Origin: Pseudoxanthomonas kaohsiungensis
GTDB lineage: Bacteria > Pseudomonadota > Gammaproteobacteria > Xanthomonadales > Xanthomonadaceae
Direction: 5' to 3'
Length of the DNA: 34,693 nt
Assembly (NCBI RefSeq): GCF_010211765.1
Contig: NZ_PDWO01000024.1
Location: 1 to 34,693, forward strand
How positions within the stretch are numbered: the first letter of the stretch is position 1; each line of letters opens with the position of its first letter. Shown piece by piece: positions 24,418 through 33,319 of this stretch. The translations under genes and the position numbers were made by a program. The notes below the pieces were generated by a model. The model was not told where the DNA came from, did not search any database, and saw nothing but the letters and a program-made list of their open reading frames with translations.

Positions 24418-27047
24418 GCCGCGACCGCGAAGCGATGGCCGATGCCCTGGCCGGAACCCTGCGCCGCCAGGAAGCCGGTCGCCTGACCGTGTTCCTCGGC
24501 GCCGCGCCGGGCGTGGGCAAGACCTACGCGATGCTGGTGCGCGCGCGCGAGCTGCAGCGCCAGGGCATCGACCTGGTGGTGGGCATCGTCGAGACCCACG
24601 GGCGCGGCGACACCGCGGCGCTTGTCGAGGGCCTGGAGGTGATGCCGCGCCGCAAGATGGACTACCAGGGCCGGGTGCTCGAGGAGATGGACGTCGACGC
24701 GGTGCTGGCCCGCCGCCCTGCCGTGGTGCTGGTCGACGAGCTGGCCCATCGCAACGTGCCCGGCAGCCGCCACGAGCGCCGCTGGCAGGACGTGGTCGAG
24801 CTGCTGGACGCCGGCATCGACGTCTACACCACCGTCAACATCCAGCACCTGGAGAGCCTCAACGACATCGTCCACCGGATCACCGGCGTGCGGGTCGGCG
24901 AGACCGTGCCCGACGCGCTGTTCGACCGGATGCGCGACATCCGCCTGGTCGACCTGCCGCCGCGCGAGCTGATCGAGCGCCTGCACCAGGGCAAGGTCTA
25001 CCTCCCGGAGCAGGCCGAGCGCGCCTTGCAGGCGTTCTTCTCGCCGTCCAACCTGGCCGCGTTGCGCGAGCTGGCGATGCAGACCGCCAGCGACCATGTC
25101 GACGAGGACGCGCGCGAGGAGCAGGCCGCGCGCGGCCTGCCCGGCATCGCGTTGCGCCGGCGGGTGCTGGTGGCGATCGACGGCCGCGGAAACTCCGAGT
25201 ACCTAGTGCGCGCGGCGCGGCGTATTGCAGAACGCCGCGACGCCCCCTGGAGCGTGGTCACCGTGCAGTCCGGCGCGGCGCCGGACCCGCAGCGGCAGGC
25301 CGAGCTCGACCGCGCCTTCGGCCTGGCCCGGACGCTGGGCGCCGACACCGAAGTGCTGCACGGCTCGAACATCGCCGACGCCCTGCTCGACCACGCCGAG
25401 CGCGACGGCGCCTCGACCCTGGTGGTGGGCCGCACCCGCGAACGGCCGTTCGCGCGCATGGTCAACCGCACCCTGACCCAGCAACTGCTGCAGCGGGGCG
25501 CGCACTACGAACTGGTGATCATTTCCTCGCCGGGTGCGCGCGCGCGGTCGCGGCGCCGGCCCGAGCGCCTGTCCGGCTGGCTGGACGGACGCGAGGTCGC
25601 GCTGGTGCTTGGCGCCACCGCCGCCGCGCTCGGGCTGGCCTGGGCGGTGGAGCGCTGGGTCGGCCTGGACGACCTGTCGATGGTGTTCATCGTCGCCGTG
25701 GTCCTGGTCGCCTCGCGCACGCGCATGGCCGCCGCCGCGCTGTCGGCGGCGCTGTGCTTCCTGGCCTACAACTTCTTCTTCATCGAACCGCGCCTGACCT
25801 TCTTCATCGGTGCGCGCCAGGGCGTGACCACGGTGTTCCTGTTCCTGCTGGCGGCGCTGGTTGCCGGCCGGCTGGCGTCGAAGCTGCGCATGCAGGTGCT
25901 GGCGCTGCGCGCGGCCAACGCGCACGCCACCGTGCTGCAGAACCTGGGGAGAAGGCTGGGCGCGGCGACCGACATGGGCCAGGTGCTGGAAGCGGGCCGC
26001 CAGGGCCTGGAGCGCGCGCTGGAGGCCGAGGCGTGGCTGCAGGTCGGCGAGACCCGCGTGCCCGGACCGCGCGCGCTGGAAGGCATCGAGCGCGGCGCCC
26101 TGGACTGGGTGCTGGCGCATGGCCAGCCCGCCGGGCGCCACACCGACACGCTGGCCGGGGCGTCATGGTGGTACCTGCCGCTGCGCGACGAACGCGGGGT
26201 GCTCGGGGTGGCGGCGCTGCGGCTGGAGAGCAGTCGCCGTCCGCCGCAGGAACAGCGCCGGCTGGCCGAGGCGATGGTCGACGACATCGCCCAGTCGGTG
26301 CGCCGCACCCGCCTGGTGGGCGAGCTGGAGACCGCGCGGGTAAGCGGCGAGACCGAGCGCCTGCGCTCGGCGCTGCTGTCCTCGGTCTCGCATGACCTGC
26401 GCTCGCCGCTGGCGTCGATGATCGGTGCCGCCAGCAGCCTGGCCAGCTACGGCGAGGCGATGGGCGAGGACGACCGGCGCAGCCTGCTCGACACCATCCA
26501 GAAGGAGGGCGAGCGCCTGGACCGCTACATCCAGAACCTGCTCGACATGACCCGCCTGGGCCACACCGGCCTGACCCTCAACCGCGACTGGATCGGCGTG
26601 GACGAGCTGGTCGGCTCGGCGGTCGCGCGCCTGCAGCGTTACCAGCCCGCGGTGCGCGTGGCGACCACGATCGCCGCCGACGTGCCGACCGTCTGGGTAC
26701 ACCCGGCGCTGCTGGAGCAGGCGATCTTCAACGTGCTGGAGAACGCGGCGCGGTTCTCGCCCGAGGGCGAGGCCGTGGAGGTCGATGCACGGATGGTGGA
26801 GGGCGCCTTGCGCATCGATGTGCGCGACCGCGGCCCGGGCATCCCCGAGGACGAGCGCAGCCGCATCTTCGACATGTTCTACAGCGTCGAGCGCGGCGAC
26901 CGCGGCCGCCAGGGTACCGGCCTGGGCCTGACCATCTGCCAGGGCATGGTCGGCGCGCATGGCGGCAGCGTGCAGGCGCTGCCGGGGCGGGACGGGCGCG
27001 GCACCACGATCCGGATTACCCTGCCGCTGGTCACCCCGGCCCCCTGA
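24414..27047 (+). CDS. kdpD: Osmosensitive K+ channel sensor histidine kinase KdpD
   Basis: 877 residues. Senses potassium limitation or turgor and phosphorylates KdpE. Domains: KdpD N-terminal ATP-binding region with Walker A GAAPGVGKT (about 27-35), VVLVDELAH, and VYTTVNIQHLESLND; a universal-stress-protein domain (about 250-370); four transmembrane helices (about 400-500, DUF4118); a GAF-like region; HisKA with SSVSHDLRSPLASMIGA (H660); and HATPase with NVLENAARFSPEGE, DRGPGIPEDE and GTGLGLTICQGM. All kinase boxes are intact. ATGA overlap with the small membrane gene upstream; kdpE follows 16 nt downstream. Confidence 0.97.
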   Translation: MSRDREAMADALAGTLRRQEAGRLTVFLGAAPGVGKTYAMLVRARELQRQGIDLVVGIVETHGRGDTAALVEGLEVMPRRKMDYQGRVLEEMDVDAVLARRPAVVLVDELAHRNVPGSRHERRWQDVVELLDAGIDVYTTVNIQHLESLNDIVHRITGVRVGETVPDALFDRMRDIRLVDLPPRELIERLHQGKVYLPEQAERALQAFFSPSNLAALRELAMQTASDHVDEDAREEQAARGLPGIALRRRVLVAIDGRGNSEYLVRAARRIAERRDAPWSVVTVQSGAAPDPQRQAELDRAFGLARTLGADTEVLHGSNIADALLDHAERDGASTLVVGRTRERPFARMVNRTLTQQLLQRGAHYELVIISSPGARARSRRRPERLSGWLDGREVALVLGATAAALGLAWAVERWVGLDDLSMVFIVAVVLVASRTRMAAAALSAALCFLAYNFFFIEPRLTFFIGARQGVTTVFLFLLAALVAGRLASKLRMQVLALRAANAHATVLQNLGRRLGAATDMGQVLEAGRQGLERALEAEAWLQVGETRVPGPRALEGIERGALDWVLAHGQPAGRHTDTLAGASWWYLPLRDERGVLGVAALRLESSRRPPQEQRRLAEAMVDDIAQSVRRTRLVGELETARVSGETERLRSALLSSVSHDLRSPLASMIGAASSLASYGEAMGEDDRRSLLDTIQKEGERLDRYIQNLLDMTRLGHTGLTLNRDWIGVDELVGSAVARLQRYQPAVRVATTIAADVPTVWVHPALLEQAIFNVLENAARFSPEGEAVEVDARMVEGALRIDVRDRGPGIPEDERSRIFDMFYSVERGDRGRQGTGLGLTICQGMVGAHGGSVQALPGRDGRGTTIRITLPLVTPAP

Positions 27048-27063
27048 TCCAGTCCCCTGACCC

Positions 27064-27789
27064 GTGAGCGAAAGCCCGCCGCTGCCATCGCCGTCCGTGC
27101 CTGCGCCGCGGATCCTCGTGGTCGATGACGAACCGCAGATCCGCCGCTTCCTCGACATCAGCCTGCGGGCGCAGGGGTACGCGGTGGCGCTGGCGGCGAG
27201 CGGGCATGCCGGCCTGGCCGAGTTCGCCGTGCACGGCGCGGACCTGGTCGTGCTGGACATCGGCCTGCCGGACATCGAAGGGCACGAGGTGCTCGCACAA
27301 CTGCGGCAGTGGTCGCAGGTACCGGTGCTCATGCTGACCGTTCGCGCGGGCGAGCAGGAGAAGGTCGCCGCGCTGGACGCCGGCGCCAACGACTACGTGA
27401 CCAAGCCGTTCGGCGTGCAGGAGCTGATGGCGCGGGTCCGCGGCCTGCTGCGCGCGCGGGCGGTGGTGGCGGACGCCGCGGCGCCGGTGTTCGACGACGG
27501 GCGCCTGCGGGTGGACCTGGCCCGGCGCGAGGTGGCGCTGGACGGCCAGGCGGTGGTCCTGACCCGCAAGGAGTTCGCCCTGCTGGCGCTGCTGCTGAAC
27601 CACGCCGGCCGGGTGGTCACCCAGCCGCAGCTGCTGCGCGAACTGTGGGGGCCCGACCACCAGGGCGACACCCATTATTTGCGGATACTGGTCGGCAAGC
27701 TGCGCCACAAGCTCGGCGACGATGCCACCTCGCCGCGCTACATCGCCACCGAACCGGGGGTGGGGTTGCGCTTCATCGCCGCGCACTGA
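27064..27789 (+). CDS. kdpE: Response regulator KdpE (OmpR/PhoB type)
   Basis: 241 residues: receiver domain (RILVVDDEPQIRRFLDISL; phospho-acceptor D65 in VVLDIGLPD; conserved Lys in DYVTKPFGVQEL) and C-terminal winged helix (FDDGRLRVDLARREVAL, LTRKEFALLALLLNHAG, HYLRILVGKLRHKLGDD, YIATEPGVGLRF). Activates the kdp operon when phosphorylated by KdpD. GTG start at 27064. No obvious AT-rich KdpE site of the E. coli type is visible before torF. Confidence 0.96.
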   Translation: MSESPPLPSPSVPAPRILVVDDEPQIRRFLDISLRAQGYAVALAASGHAGLAEFAVHGADLVVLDIGLPDIEGHEVLAQLRQWSQVPVLMLTVRAGEQEKVAALDAGANDYVTKPFGVQELMARVRGLLRARAVVADAAAPVFDDGRLRVDLARREVALDGQAVVLTRKEFALLALLLNHAGRVVTQPQLLRELWGPDHQGDTHYLRILVGKLRHKLGDDATSPRYIATEPGVGLRFIAAH

Positions 27790-27813
27790 GGGCGGCGCGG
27801 CGCTTGCCCGGGA

Positions 27814-28638
27814 TCAGTTGAACGCGGCCGCGTAGCCGGTGTTGACCACCAGCTTCTGCAGTTCGTCGGCGACCTTGACGTTGGCGGCGATGATCGGCCG
27901 CGCCTCCGGGCCGCGTTCGTCCATGCGCGGGGTCGCCGCGCCGCGGAAGTCGCACACCCGGCCACCGGCCTCGCGCACCAGCAGCACGCCGGCGGCGATG
28001 TCCCAGGCCTTCACGCCCGCCTCGAAGTACCCGTCCAGGCGGCCGCAGGCCACGTAGGCCAGGTCCAGCGCGGCCGAACCGGTGCGGCGCACGTCCTCGG
28101 CCTGGACCAGCAGCGAGTCCACGCACTTGAGCTGGGCGCTGGCGCGGGCGCGCTCTCGCGGCGGGAAGCCGGTGCAGATCACCGCGCCGCCCAGGTCCTT
28201 GCGGTCGGCCACGCGGATGCGCTTGTCGTTGAGCACCGCGCCGCCGCCGCGGCTGGCGGTGAACAGCTCGTTGCGCAGCGGGTCGAAGATCACCGCGTCG
28301 ATCGGCTCGCCGTTGTCGACCAGGGCGATGGAGACGCAGTAGTGCGGGAAGCCGCGCAGGTAGTTGCTGGTGCCGTCGAGCGGGTCGATCACCCACTGCA
28401 TGCGCGCGTTGCGCCCGGCCATGTGGCCGCTTTCCTCGCCCAGCACGCCGTAGTCGGGGTAGGCCCGGCGCAGTTCCTTGACGATGGCCTTCTCGGCGTC
28501 GGCGTCCACTTCGCTGGCGTAGTCCATCCGCTGCTTCTGAACGACGTTGAGCGAGTCGAGCTTGTTGATGCTCCGCAGCAGCACGTTGCCGCCGAGGCGG
28601 GCGGCCTTGACCATGACGTTGACGGCGGGGGATTGCAT
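27814..28638 (-). CDS. suhB: Inositol-1-monophosphatase family protein SuhB
   Basis: 274 residues. Mg-dependent inositol monophosphatase fold; in enterics SuhB also joins the rRNA antitermination complex. Metal and active-site motifs: [26 protein letters not shown], and [36 protein letters not shown] is the family C-terminal block. ATG 28638 gives the normal N-terminus ([20 protein letters not shown]); the frame stays open 25 codons upstream without conservation. Divergent from trmJ, as in many gammaproteobacteria. A -10-like TAAACT lies at 28731-28726 on this strand. It would dephosphorylate inositol phosphates of the sort made by the phytase-like enzyme, but that link is only suggestive. 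Confidence 0.96.
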   Translation of the reverse strand: MQSPAVNVMVKAARLGGNVLLRSINKLDSLNVVQKQRMDYASEVDADAEKAIVKELRRAYPDYGVLGEESGHMAGRNARMQWVIDPLDGTSNYLRGFPHYCVSIALVDNGEPIDAVIFDPLRNELFTASRGGGAVLNDKRIRVADRKDLGGAVICTGFPPRERARASAQLKCVDSLLVQAEDVRRTGSAALDLAYVACGRLDGYFEAGVKAWDIAAGVLLVREAGGRVCDFRGAATPRMDERGPEARPIIAANVKVADELQKLVVNTGYAAAFN

Positions 28639-28742
28639 GGCGAAGGCTCCCAGAAGGTCACGGGCGGAGGCAGGGATGGAACGGGCGAAGGTAAAGAGCG
28701 GTCCGGCCCGCATGGCCGGCCGCGCAGTTTACCATCTGCACC

Positions 28743-29537
28743 ATGCACGAGCCCCTGAACGAATCCTCCCCGCCGGCCACCGGCGACCTCCGCATCATCC
28801 TGGTCGGGACCCAGCACCCGGGCAACATCGGTGCGGCCGCCCGCGCGATGAAGACCATGGGCCTGTCGCGGCTGGTCCTGGTGGCCCCGGAGAAGCCGCT
28901 GGACGACGACGCCTACCGGCGCTCGGCCGGCGCCGAGGACGTGCTCGACGCCGCTCCGGTACACGCCACCCTGGCCGAGGCGGTGGCCGACTGCCGGCTG
29001 GTGCTGGGCTGTACCGCCCGCAGCCGGCGGGTGCAGCTGGAACAGCTGGAGCCGGACGTGGCCGCCGGCCGCCTGCTGCGGCTGGCCGGCGAGGGGCCGG
29101 TGGCGCTGGTGTTCGGCCGCGAGCGGACCGGGCTGACCAACGAGGAACTGCAGCTGTGCCATGCCTCGGTGCACATCCCGTCCGACCCGGCGTTCAGTTC
29201 GCTCAACCTGGCCGCCGCGGTCCAGGTGCTGGCTTACGAGGTGCGGCGGGCGGTGCTGGCCGCGGTCCCGGCCGCCGGTCCCGTGCCGCCGCCGGCGCCC
29301 GACGCCCTGCCGGCGACCCACGAACAGGTCGAAGGCTTCTTCTCCCAGTTGGCCGAGACGCTGGAGGCGATCGACTTCCACAAGGGCCGGACGCCCGATT
29401 CGGCGATGCGCAAGCTGCGCCGGCTGTTCCTGCGCACGGACCTGACCGTGAACGAGGTCAGGTTGCTGCGCGGCGTGCTGGCCGATGCCCAGCGCATGGC
29501 CCGCCTGGCCGGGGAGGCCGGGCGTCTGTCGTCCTGA
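28743..29537 (+). CDS. trmJ: tRNA (cytidine/uridine-32-2'-O)-methyltransferase
   Basis: 264-residue SPOUT methyltransferase adding a 2'-O-methyl at position 32 of tRNAs. Knot motifs: LVGTQHPGNIGAAARAMKTM, ALVFGRERTGLTNEEL and SLNLAAAVQVLAYEVRR. The C-terminal helical extension (FFSQLAETLEAIDFHKG, MRKLRRLFLRTDLTVNEVRL) is specific for TrmJ. ATG 28743 follows the short divergent region shared with suhB. Confidence 0.96.
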   Translation: MHEPLNESSPPATGDLRIILVGTQHPGNIGAAARAMKTMGLSRLVLVAPEKPLDDDAYRRSAGAEDVLDAAPVHATLAEAVADCRLVLGCTARSRRVQLEQLEPDVAAGRLLRLAGEGPVALVFGRERTGLTNEELQLCHASVHIPSDPAFSSLNLAAAVQVLAYEVRRAVLAAVPAAGPVPPPAPDALPATHEQVEGFFSQLAETLEAIDFHKGRTPDSAMRKLRRLFLRTDLTVNEVRLLRGVLADAQRMARLAGEAGRLSS

Positions 29538-29581
29538 GCGGTTTCCGGATAGGCTTTGGCCACACGAGCGGGGGGTATCCG

Positions 29582-30505
29582 TTGTCCAGAGTGCGAAGGT
29601 GGATGCAGGCGGCGTGCTGTGCCGCCGTCGTGGCCCTGGGCCTGCCGGCGCACGCTTCCGAGGACGAGCACATCCTGGTGCTGGGCCGGATCAGCGACGA
29701 TCCCGCCGCGCACTTCAACCAGCTCAAGCCGCTGCTGGACTACGTGGTCCCGCGCATGCGCGACGTCGGCATCACCGAGGGCCGCATCCTGATGGCGCGC
29801 GACGCCGCGCAGATGGCCAGCTACCTGCGCCGCAACCGCGTGGACTGGGTGACCGAGACCGCCAGCACCGCCGTGCAGTTGCAGGCGCGCGCGGCGGCCC
29901 GGCCGTTGCTGCTGACCGAGCGCAACGGCGTCAGCAGTTACCACACCGTTTTCTTCGCCCGCAAGGACGGGCCGATCCGCGAACTGGAAGACCTGCGTGG
30001 CCACACCCTGGCCCTGCAGAGCACCGCCTCGACCAGCGCCTACATGGTGCCGATGACCGAGCTGCTCGACGCGCACCTGTCGCCGGAAATCCTGCTGGCA
30101 CCCTCGGACCAGCCCTCGGCTGACCGCGTCGGTTACGTCTTCGCGCGTTCGGAACTCAACATCGCCTCGTGGGTGCACAAGGGCCTGGTCGATGCCGGCG
30201 CGGTCAGCAGCCTGGACTGGAACGATCCGCGGCGCGTTCCGGATGCGTTCCGCGCCGACTTCCGCGTCATCCACGAAAGCAGTCCCTATCCGCGCGCGCT
30301 GGAGCTGGTGCGCCAGGGCATGGAACCGCAAGTGGAGGCGCGGCTGCGCCAGGTCCTGCTGGAAGCCGGCAACGACCCGGCCGCGCGCGATGCGCTGCGG
30401 CTGTTCTTCAACACATCCCGCTTCCTGCCGCTGGACGAGGATTCCCAGCGTTCGCTGGAAGCGTTGCGCAAGGGTGTGCAGCGCGTGCGGGCGGAGGTCG
30501 AATGA
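29582..30505 (+). CDS. PhnD-like periplasmic phosphate/phosphonate-binding protein
   Basis: 307 residues from a TTG start. TTG 29582 is preferred: GGGGGG lies 6 nt upstream and it yields a full signal peptide (SRVRRWMQAACCAAVVALGL, cut after AHA), whereas ATG 29603 would lack the basic n-region. The mature part is a type 2 periplasmic-binding fold of the PhnD class: LVLGRISDDPAAHFNQLKPL, VDWVTETASTAVQLQ, SSYHTVFFARKDGPI and LEDLRGHTLALQSTASTSAY. No transporter genes are nearby; instead its stop overlaps, as ATGA, a membrane GGDEF-EAL protein. So it probably serves as a sensor partner rather than for uptake. Ligand unknown. Confidence 0.85.
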   Translation: MSRVRRWMQAACCAAVVALGLPAHASEDEHILVLGRISDDPAAHFNQLKPLLDYVVPRMRDVGITEGRILMARDAAQMASYLRRNRVDWVTETASTAVQLQARAAARPLLLTERNGVSSYHTVFFARKDGPIRELEDLRGHTLALQSTASTSAYMVPMTELLDAHLSPEILLAPSDQPSADRVGYVFARSELNIASWVHKGLVDAGAVSSLDWNDPRRVPDAFRADFRVIHESSPYPRALELVRQGMEPQVEARLRQVLLEAGNDPAARDALRLFFNTSRFLPLDEDSQRSLEALRKGVQRVRAEVE

Positions 30506-32631
30506 AGCTGCGTTTCGGCCTGCAGGCGCGGTTCGTGGTGGCGATGCTGCTCATGCTCGGCGTTGTGCTGCTGGTGCTGATGCTGCTCATGCACCGCCAG
30601 CAGCAGATGCGCGAGGAGACCGAGGCGCTCAGCCGCGAAGCGGTCCACGGGATGGTGGACAGCTACCTGCGCGACCACGGCCAGTCGCTGGCACGCCAGA
30701 TGGCCGAGAAGCTGGCCAACCCGATGTATTACCGCGATCTGGACCAGATCGGCGCGGTGGTGCGCGACAACGCCCGCGACAGCCTGGTCGACTACATCCG
30801 CGTCTACGACCTGGAAGGGAAGCTGGTCCACGACGGTTCGATCGAGATCGCCGACTTCGGCCAGCGCATGGAAGACCCACTGGCCGCCGGCGCGATCGCC
30901 GCCGACGGCCTGCGCGTCCAGGTATCGCCCACGCTGCTGGACGCTTCGGCGCCGATCATGGTCGGCAGCGAACGCCTGGGTGGCGTGCGCGTGGGCCTGG
31001 ACCTGCAGGTCGCCGGACGCTACGAGGAACGCAACCTGGGTGAGCTGCGCGGGCGGATGGACGAGCTGGCCCGCCGGCACCTGGCGTGGCTGGCGCTGCC
31101 GCTGGGACTGCTGGCGCTGGTCTCCATCCTGGCCGCCCTGTATGTGCAGCACACCCTGGTCCGTCCGATCCGCTGGCTGGCCGATTCGGCCCGCAGGATC
31201 GAGGCGGGCGATTACACCGTCGAGCGCGTGCACAGCACGCGTACCGACGAGATGGGCGACCTGGTCCGCACCTTCGGCCGGATGAGCGAAGCGGTGGCCC
31301 GCCACGATCGCGAAGTGCGGCGCATGGCCTATACCGATGCGCTGACCGGGCTGACCAACCGCCTGGCGTTCCGCGAGAGCCTGGACCACCGGTTGATGCT
31401 GCTGCGTGGCGCTGGCCGGCAGTTGGCGCTGCTGTTCGCCGACATCGACGATTTCAAGCGGGTCAACGACACCCTCGGCCACGAAGCCGGCGACGAGGCG
31501 CTGCTGCAGTTCGCCAACCGCATCCGCGAGGCGGTGGACAGGTACGGCGGCGACGACGCGCTGCTGGCGCGCTTCGGCGGCGACGAGTTCGTGATCCTGA
31601 TCCAGGAGGGCGACGTGCGCGCCGCCGCCACGCGCCTGGCCGAGGTGCTGGTGGCCGAGCTGCGGCGGCCGCTGGACATCCAGGACCGGCAGGTGTTCCT
31701 GGGCACCTCGATCGGCATCACCCTGTTCCCCGAGGACGCTTCCAGCGCCAGCGCGCTGATGAAGAACGGCGACATCGCCATGTACCAGGCCAAGGTCGCC
31801 GGCAAGAACGGTTTCCGCTTCTACAGCCGGGCCATGGACCACGCGGTCGAACGCCGCGTGCACATGGAGCAGGAGTTGCGCGGGGCCTGGGAGCGCGGCG
31901 AGCTGAGCGTGGTCTACCAGCCGGTGTGCAGGACCAGCGACGGCCGGGTGGTCGGCGCCGAGGCGCTGCTGCGCTGGCAGCATCCGATGCTGGGCATGAT
32001 CGCCCCGTCGGTCTTCATCGACGTGGCCGAGCAGAGCGGGCTGATCGAAGGCATCGGACCGCGCGTGCTGCGCGCGGCCTGCAACGAGGCCATGCGCTGG
32101 ACCTCGATGGGCGAGGGCAACGAGCGCCTGTTCGTCTCGGTCAACGTCTCCCCGCGCCAGTTGCGCAAGGGCGACCTGCCCGACATCGTCGCCGAGTGCC
32201 TGCGCGAGACCGGCCTGCCGGCCTCGTGCCTGCACCTGGAGCTGACCGAGACGGCGGTGATCAGCGACGAGTTGCAGGCCGCGGCGATGCTGGCGCGCCT
32301 GCACAGCACCGGGGTCAAGGTCTGGCTGGACGACTTCGGCACCGGCTTCTCCGGGCTCAGCCACCTGCGCCGGGTGCCGGTGGACGGGGTCAAGATCGAC
32401 CGCAGTTTCGTCGCCGACCTGCAGCGCGATCCCGACGACCTGGCCCTGACCACGGCGATCATCGCCATGGCCCATTCGCTGGGGATCACGGTGGTGGCCG
32501 AGGGCGTGGAGAAGGAAGCGCAGTACAACCTGCTGGCCGAGCGCGGCTGCGACCTGGTCCAGGGCTACTGGCTCAGCCATCCGATCAGCGCGACCGAGTT
32601 CGCCCACCTGCTGGCGCGGCGGGGGCGCTGA
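30502..32631 (+). CDS. Membrane GGDEF-EAL c-di-GMP signalling protein
   Basis: 709 residues. Transmembrane helix 1 (about 11-30), a periplasmic sensor region (31-193), helix 2 (194-216), HAMP (217-270), GGDEF domain with intact GGDEF at 359-363, and EAL domain with EALLRW at 487. The usual RxxD inhibitory site before GGDEF is absent (GGDDALLAR instead). EAL residues look complete: NVSPRQL, LHLELTET, WLDDFGTGFSGLSHL, VDGVKIDRSFV, VAEGVEKE and QGYWLS. Both cyclase and phosphodiesterase activities are thus possible. Coupled by ATGA to the PhnD-like binding protein, which probably docks on the periplasmic domain to switch output in response to its ligand. Confidence 0.93.
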   Translation: MKLRFGLQARFVVAMLLMLGVVLLVLMLLMHRQQQMREETEALSREAVHGMVDSYLRDHGQSLARQMAEKLANPMYYRDLDQIGAVVRDNARDSLVDYIRVYDLEGKLVHDGSIEIADFGQRMEDPLAAGAIAADGLRVQVSPTLLDASAPIMVGSERLGGVRVGLDLQVAGRYEERNLGELRGRMDELARRHLAWLALPLGLLALVSILAALYVQHTLVRPIRWLADSARRIEAGDYTVERVHSTRTDEMGDLVRTFGRMSEAVARHDREVRRMAYTDALTGLTNRLAFRESLDHRLMLLRGAGRQLALLFADIDDFKRVNDTLGHEAGDEALLQFANRIREAVDRYGGDDALLARFGGDEFVILIQEGDVRAAATRLAEVLVAELRRPLDIQDRQVFLGTSIGITLFPEDASSASALMKNGDIAMYQAKVAGKNGFRFYSRAMDHAVERRVHMEQELRGAWERGELSVVYQPVCRTSDGRVVGAEALLRWQHPMLGMIAPSVFIDVAEQSGLIEGIGPRVLRAACNEAMRWTSMGEGNERLFVSVNVSPRQLRKGDLPDIVAECLRETGLPASCLHLELTETAVISDELQAAAMLARLHSTGVKVWLDDFGTGFSGLSHLRRVPVDGVKIDRSFVADLQRDPDDLALTTAIIAMAHSLGITVVAEGVEKEAQYNLLAERGCDLVQGYWLSHPISATEFAHLLARRGR

Positions 32632-32659
32632 GCCCGCGGGGCGGCCGGCCGGTGCCGCG

Positions 32660-33319
32660 CTAGAACAGCTGCCGCAGCCAGTCGCCGACCAGCACCACCA
32701 GCCGCTCCGACAGCAGGCCCATCGACAGCAGCGCGGCGATGGAGACCAGCCACAGCACCAGCAGCAGGGCGCCATCGCGCTCCATCAGCGCCAGTGAATA
32801 GAGCAGCAGGGTGCCGGCGAACAGGTAGTTGGTCATCGGCAGCGGCAGCGCCAGCAGCACGCCCAGGGCGATCAGCAGCACGCCGGTGAGGGCGTTGGCC
32901 ATGCGGTTGCCGGTGAGCACCTGCAGGCGCGGGCGGACCAGGTGCTCGAGCCGGTTCATCCATGGCGTGATCCGCCGGCAGAAGCGGGCCATGGTGCCGC
33001 GCTGCGGGCCGCGCCGTCCGATGAAGCCCGGCACCCAGGGCCGGCGCAGGCCAACCAGCAATTGCAGGCCGATCAGCACCACCAGCGGGCCGCTGATCAT
33101 GCCGCCGGTGCCGGGAATGGGGATGAATCCGGGCAGGATCGACACGAACAGGAACATGCCGAAGGCGGTACGGCCCAGGCCCTGCAGCAGGCGGTCCATG
33201 GTCAGCCGCTCGCGCGGATCGCCATGGGCGAAGGACTGCAGCAGCCGGGCGATGCCGTTGCCGGCCGCGCCGGCGGCACCGGCCTGCGCCGCGGGTTCAG
33301 ACGGCGAGCTCATCGCCAT
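32660..33319 (-). CDS. ExoD-family membrane protein
   Basis: 219 residues of the exopolysaccharide-synthesis ExoD family (Pfam ExoD), integral inner-membrane, function poorly known. LTMDRLLQGLGRTAFGMFLF, followed by LPGFIPIPGTGGMISGPLVV, is the family hallmark; three or four more hydrophobic segments follow (ALTGVLLIALGVLLALPLP, TNYLFAGTLLLYSLAL, LLLVLWLVSIAALLSMGLL). Start is ATG 33319 or 33313; either overlaps the 3' end of the CBS-domain gene upstream, so the two are translated as one unit. Convergent with the GGDEF-EAL gene, 28 nt apart with no clear terminator. Confidence 0.88.
   Translation of the reverse strand: MAMSSPSEPAAQAGAAGAAGNGIARLLQSFAHGDPRERLTMDRLLQGLGRTAFGMFLFVSILPGFIPIPGTGGMISGPLVVLIGLQLLVGLRRPWVPGFIGRRGPQRGTMARFCRRITPWMNRLEHLVRPRLQVLTGNRMANALTGVLLIALGVLLALPLPMTNYLFAGTLLLYSLALMERDGALLLVLWLVSIAALLSMGLLSERLVVLVGDWLRQLF

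Noticed and set aside
30286-32775. 829-codon minus-strand frame over the GGDEF-EAL gene
   Set aside because: Antisense shadow rich in Gln/Ala/His/Arg; every GGDEF and EAL motif is on the plus strand.
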